From Hyphomicrobiales bacterium (GTDB lineage Bacteria > Pseudomonadota > Alphaproteobacteria > Rhizobiales > JALURZ01), in the NCBI GenBank assembly GCA_027058735.1, contig JALURZ010000160.1, positions 1-10,110 on the forward strand: a stretch of 10,110 nucleotides of DNA, written 5' to 3'. The notes beneath the pieces are model-generated. The model saw only the letters and a list, made by a program, of their open reading frames with translations, was not told the origin of the DNA and searched no databases. Of this stretch, positions 8,525-10,110 are shown piece by piece; position 1 is the stretch's first letter, and each line of letters opens with the position of its first letter. The translations under genes and the position numbers were made by a program.

Positions 8525-10110
8525 ATGGCACCAGACCCCGTGAGCAAACCCGGCGCATATTCCCTGCTTTGCGCGATCGACGTCCCGGACGATCTGCGCC
8601 GGCTGGCGGACAGGGATCTGCCGCTGCTGGCCGATGAATTGCGCCGCGAGACCATCGATGCGGTGTCGGTCACCGGCGGACATCTGGGCGCGGGGCTGGG
8701 CGTGGTGGAACTGACCGTTGCCCTGCACAAGGTTTTCGATACGCCGCGCGACCGGCTGATCTGGGATGTCGGCCATCAGGCCTATCCGCACAAGATTCTG
8801 ACCGGACGCCGCGAGCGCATCCGCACCCTGCGCCAGGGCGGCGGGCTTTCCGGTTTCACCAAACGCAAGGAAAGCGACTACGACCCGTTTGGCGCGGCCC
8901 ATTCGTCCACCTCCATTTCAGCGGCCCTCGGCATGGCGGTCGCGCGCGAACTCGATGGCGGCGACCACAATGTCATCGCGGTCATCGGCGATGGCGCCAT
9001 GAGTGCGGGCATGGCCTATGAGGCAATGAACAATGCGGGCGCCATGGACAGCCGGCTGATCGTCATTCTCAATGACAACGACATGTCGATCGCTCCGCCC
9101 GTGGGCGCCATGAGTTCGTATCTCGCACGGCTCATATCGGGGGGCACCTACCGGAATCTGCGCAACTGGGCCAAGCAACTGGCAAAGAAACTGCCCAAGA
9201 CCTGGGAGCGCCGCGCGGCGCGCGCGGAGGAATATACGCGCGGCTTCTGGACCGGCGGCACCTTGTTTGAAGAACTGGGCTTTTACTATGTCGGCCCGAT
9301 TGACGGGCATAATTTCGACCATCTCCTGCCGGTTCTGCGCAATGTGCGCGACGCCAAGGAAGGACCCATCCTAGTGCATGTGGTGACCCAGAAGGGCAAG
9401 GGCTATGAGCCCGCGGAACGTTCGGCGGACAAATATCACGGCGTGTCGCGCTTCGATGTGGTGACCGGCAATCAGGCCAGGACGCCGCCGAAAGCGCCAA
9501 GCTATACCAAGGTGTTTGCCCAGAGCCTGCTCGATGAAGCCTCGCGCGACGACAGAATCGTCGCGATCACCGCCGCCATGCCCGCCGGCACCGGCCTCGA
9601 TGAGTTCGCGCAGAGCTATCCCGACCGGTGCTTCGATGTGGGCATCGCCGAACAGCACGCGGTGACGTTCGCCGCCGGGCTGGCAACCGAGGGCTACAAG
9701 CCGTTTGTCGCCATCTATTCGACATTCCTGCAGCGCGCCTATGATCAGGTCGTCCACGATGTGGCGATCCAGAAATTGCCGGTGCGCTTCGCCATCGACC
9801 GGGCCGGCCTCGTGGGCGCGGACGGGCCGACCCATGCGGGTTCCTTCGATGTCACCTGTCTTTCAGCGCTGCCGGGCTTCGTTGTCATGGCGGCGGCTGA
9901 TGAGGCTGAACTGGTGAACATGGTGGCGACGGTGGCCGCGCTCGACGATGGCCCCAGCGCGCTGCGCTATCCGCGCGGCGAGGGAACCGGCGCCAATATG
10001 CCGGCCCACGGCGCGCCGCTCGAGATCGGCCGGGGGCGGATCGTGCGCGAGGGCACATCGGTGGCCATCCTGAGCCTTGGCGCGCGCCTGCGCGCGCCAA
10101 GGCTCAGGAT
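8525..10110 (+). CDS. dxs: 1-deoxy-D-xylulose-5-phosphate synthase (3'-incomplete, ends in fold-back)
   Basis: Thiamine-diphosphate enzyme joining pyruvate and glyceraldehyde-3-phosphate to DXP, the first step of the MEP isoprenoid pathway and a precursor source for thiamine and pyridoxal. Visible motifs: GGHLGAGLGVVEL (51-63, His53 matching the E. coli active-site His49), GDGAMSAGMAYEAMNN (156-171, TPP and Mg binding), LNDNDMSIAPPVGAMS (182-197), DVGIAEQHAV (371-380, Glu376 matching the conserved cofactor glutamate) and DGPTHAGSFD (433-442). Genuine Dxs sequence ends at Leu522 (base 10090). The next codons (RAPRLR) are the reverse complement of the preceding bases, so about 100-120 C-terminal residues are missing. 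The start ATG at 8525 has no clear Shine-Dalgarno, and a GTG at 8540 (MSKPGAYSLL) is an alternative. No internal stop or frameshift is seen up to 10090. Confidence 0.93.
   Translation, partial: MAPDPVSKPGAYSLLCAIDVPDDLRRLADRDLPLLADELRRETIDAVSVTGGHLGAGLGVVELTVALHKVFDTPRDRLIWDVGHQAYPHKILTGRRERIRTLRQGGGLSGFTKRKESDYDPFGAAHSSTSISAALGMAVARELDGGDHNVIAVIGDGAMSAGMAYEAMNNAGAMDSRLIVILNDNDMSIAPPVGAMSSYLARLISGGTYRNLRNWAKQLAKKLPKTWERRAARAEEYTRGFWTGGTLFEELGFYYVGPIDGHNFDHLLPVLRNVRDAKEGPILVHVVTQKGKGYEPAERSADKYHGVSRFDVVTGNQARTPPKAPSYTKVFAQSLLDEASRDDRIVAITAAMPAGTGLDEFAQSYPDRCFDVGIAEQHAVTFAAGLATEGYKPFVAIYSTFLQRAYDQVVHDVAIQKLPVRFAIDRAGLVGADGPTHAGSFDVTCLSALPGFVVMAAADEAELVNMVATVAALDDGPSALRYPRGEGTGANMPAHGAPLEIGRGRIVREGTSVAILSLGARLRAPRLR
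10067..10110. repeat. Perfect fold-back inverted repeat at window edge
   Basis: The arms 10067-10087 and 10090-10110 are exact reverse complements (21 bases) around the 2-base centre CT at 10088-10089. The left arm is ordinary dxs coding sequence (ILSLGAR, ending at the first base pairs of the Leu522 codon). The right arm is its antisense copy and runs to the last base supplied, so the true arm may be longer. This is the pattern of a template-switch or self-priming fold-back joint, or of an assembly that reverses at a contig end. A coding gene would not be expected to carry it. Confidence 0.92.

Overview
The window looks like ordinary chromosome from an alphaproteobacterium. The DNA is GC-rich, and the protein sequences and gene order (histone-deacetylase-like gene, xseB, dxs) are of the alphaproteobacterial kind. 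I cannot place it below class level. There is no tRNA, rRNA, CRISPR array, prophage or insertion sequence. No stretch longer than about 150 bases lacks a gene.

Left block, plus strand (2-2590). The 3' part of a CPA1/NhaP-type Na+/H+ antiporter gene runs in from the left edge. It is followed by a three-histidine-box membrane fatty acid desaturase gene and, 7 nt later, a small MmcQ/YjbR-family gene. Middle block, minus strand (5291-2618). This is a compact unit read from sua5 (threonylcarbamoyl-AMP synthase, tRNA t6A synthesis) through a D-2-hydroxyacid dehydrogenase-like FAD oxidoreductase to an 81-codon GNAT remnant. The remnant keeps the beginning and apparently the end of an acetyltransferase but has lost the acetyl-CoA-binding core. 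Right block, plus strand (5424-10110). A DmdC/FadE-type acyl-CoA dehydrogenase overlaps by 4 nt a histone-deacetylase-like amidohydrolase. These are followed by xseB (exonuclease VII small subunit) and dxs (DXP synthase, isoprenoid precursor synthesis). The middle and right blocks diverge from a 132-bp intergenic region.

The genes do not form one pathway. They look like housekeeping and lipid/acyl metabolism genes packed into short operons. I see no convincing new biological system.

The most unusual feature is at the extreme right edge. The dxs sequence turns back on itself there: 21-base arms at 10067-10087 and 10090-10110 are perfect reverse complements around a 2-base centre. Dxs homology ends at Leu522, and the following codons are the gene's own antisense. 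This looks like a fold-back (hairpin) joint at a contig end, probably an amplification or assembly artefact, so dxs should not be read past 10090. The second notable item is the internally deleted GNAT gene.
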